A stretch of 6,927 bases of DNA from Chloroflexota bacterium (lineage in GTDB: Bacteria > Chloroflexota > Limnocylindria > Limnocylindrales > CSP1-4): assembly GCA_021812735.1 (NCBI GenBank), contig JAKAMV010000562.1:1-6927 (forward strand), written 5' to 3'. Each line of letters opens with the position of its first letter. Positions within the stretch are counted from its first letter, which is position 1. The translations under genes and the position numbers were made by a program. The notes beneath the pieces are model-generated. The model was not told the DNA's origin. It made no database searches and saw only the letters and a list, made by a program, of their open reading frames with translations. Below are positions 6,687 to 6,927 of the stretch, piece after piece.

Positions 6687-6702
6687 GTGATCCTCGGGTC
6701 AC
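6687..6702. promoter_or_regulatory. GTGA-N8-TCAC inverted repeat, candidate operator
   Basis: GTGATCC and GGGTCAC flank a 2-base centre, with six of seven pairs matching. The outer GTGA and TCAC are the half-sites typical of the Crp branch of the Crp/Fnr family, but they are separated by eight bases rather than the usual six. It lies 51 bases before the oxidoreductase start and just after a Crp/Fnr gene, so it could be that regulator's site. A second small inverted repeat, GTCGT-N5-ACGAC, follows at 6709-6723. Both could be chance. Confidence 0.3.
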
Positions 6703-6740
6703 TGTGCGGTCGTCGAGCACGACAGCCCGTCCCACGTCCC

Positions 6741-6746
6741 AGGAGG
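6741..6746 (+). promoter_or_regulatory. Strong ribosome binding site of the oxidoreductase gene
   Basis: AGGAGG is a full Shine-Dalgarno match seven bases before the ATG at 6754 and fixes that start. It is stronger than any site in the his operon, which suggests independent, efficient initiation. Confidence 0.8.
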
Positions 6747-6753
6747 AGCTGCA

Positions 6754-6927
6754 ATGAGACCCCTCAGCCAACCATCGGGCGCTGCCGACGGCCTCGCCCG
6801 CGAGGCCAGGCGCGCCATGGGCGATCGCTTTGGCGGCGCCATCGTCGGGCCGGCCCACGCCGACTACGACACGGCGCGCCGGGTCTGGAACGGCATGATC
6901 GATCGCTATCCGGCGTTGATCGTGCGC
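6754..6927 (+). CDS. FAD-binding oxidoreductase (FAD_binding_4 / berberine-bridge-like), N-terminal part only
   Basis: Fifty-eight codons are visible before the window ends, with no stop. The segment YDTARRVWNGMIDRYPALI (about residues 39-57) is typical of the region just before the FAD-binding PCMH domain in bacterial berberine-bridge-like oxidases and related FAD/FMN-containing dehydrogenases, where the wording is close to ARRVWNGMIDRRPALIxRC. Such enzymes bind FAD, often covalently, and oxidise alcohols, sugars or similar compounds; the substrate cannot be told from this part. The first ~35 residues show no signal peptide: they are polar and include an Arg/Ala-rich helix-like stretch. The start is supported by AGGAGG at 6741-6746. 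The gene follows the Crp/Fnr gene by 191 bases in the same direction and probably has its own promoter, though I see no convincing -35/-10 pair. Confidence 0.75.
   Translation, partial: MRPLSQPSGAADGLAREARRAMGDRFGGAIVGPAHADYDTARRVWNGMIDRYPALIVR

Noticed and set aside
6554..6754. 66-codon - strand frame containing a run of eight leucines, resembling a membrane segment
   Set aside because: The leucine run is only the complement of the GAG microsatellite read in one frame; the rest shows no protein-like features.
1..6927. Search for CRISPR arrays, transposases, integrase sites, tRNA or rRNA genes
   Set aside because: Nothing resembling spaced repeats, mobile element proteins, terminal inverted repeats or conserved RNA gene sequences was seen by reading; no computed RNA search was possible.

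Overview
The window is very GC-rich, densely coded bacterial DNA with all recognisable genes on the + strand. It holds most of a histidine biosynthesis operon, a Crp/Fnr-type transcription factor, and the start of a flavin-dependent oxidoreductase gene that runs off the right edge. The fused HisIE, single-function HisB and extreme GC bias suggest a high-GC free-living bacterium. A Chloroflexota-like lineage (Thermomicrobia or Limnocylindria type) fits better than a typical actinobacterium, where hisI and hisE are usually separate. This placement is an inference from gene order and style, not a measurement.

Layout: positions 1-35 carry the last codons of what looks like hisG. Then come hisD (32-1459), hisC (1456-2613), hisB (2610-3350), hisH (3347-4057), hisF (4057-4890) and hisIE (4890-5606). 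Every junction overlaps: four are 4-base ATGA or GTGA overlaps and two are 1-base TGATG overlaps, so the set is almost certainly one translationally coupled transcript. Positions 5607-5866 contain no convincing gene. They hold GC-rich hairpins, a possible promoter and a perfect tandem 10-bp repeat. The Crp/Fnr regulator follows at about 5867-6562. Positions 6563-6753 are non-coding, with an eight-unit GAG microsatellite and a GTGA-N8-TCAC inverted repeat. A strong ribosome binding site then leads into the oxidoreductase (6754 to the edge).

How the genes work together: HisG starts the pathway from ATP and PRPP. HisIE performs the next two steps (PR-ATP pyrophosphohydrolase and PR-AMP cyclohydrolase). 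HisA, which is not in this window, should isomerise the product. HisH and HisF form the glutamine-dependent imidazole glycerol phosphate synthase. HisB dehydrates, HisC transaminates, and HisD oxidises histidinol to histidine. A histidinol-phosphate phosphatase is also not visible here. The regulator and the oxidoreductase have no obvious link to histidine synthesis and look like separate transcription units.

The catalytic residues I could locate are intact in all six complete enzymes, so this is an ordinary working pathway. The unusual points are the missing hisA between hisH and hisF, the repeated presence of Ala/Pro/Ser/Asp-rich extra segments in the His proteins, and the repeat structures flanking the regulator. 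I found no sign of a new defence, mobile or RNA-based system.
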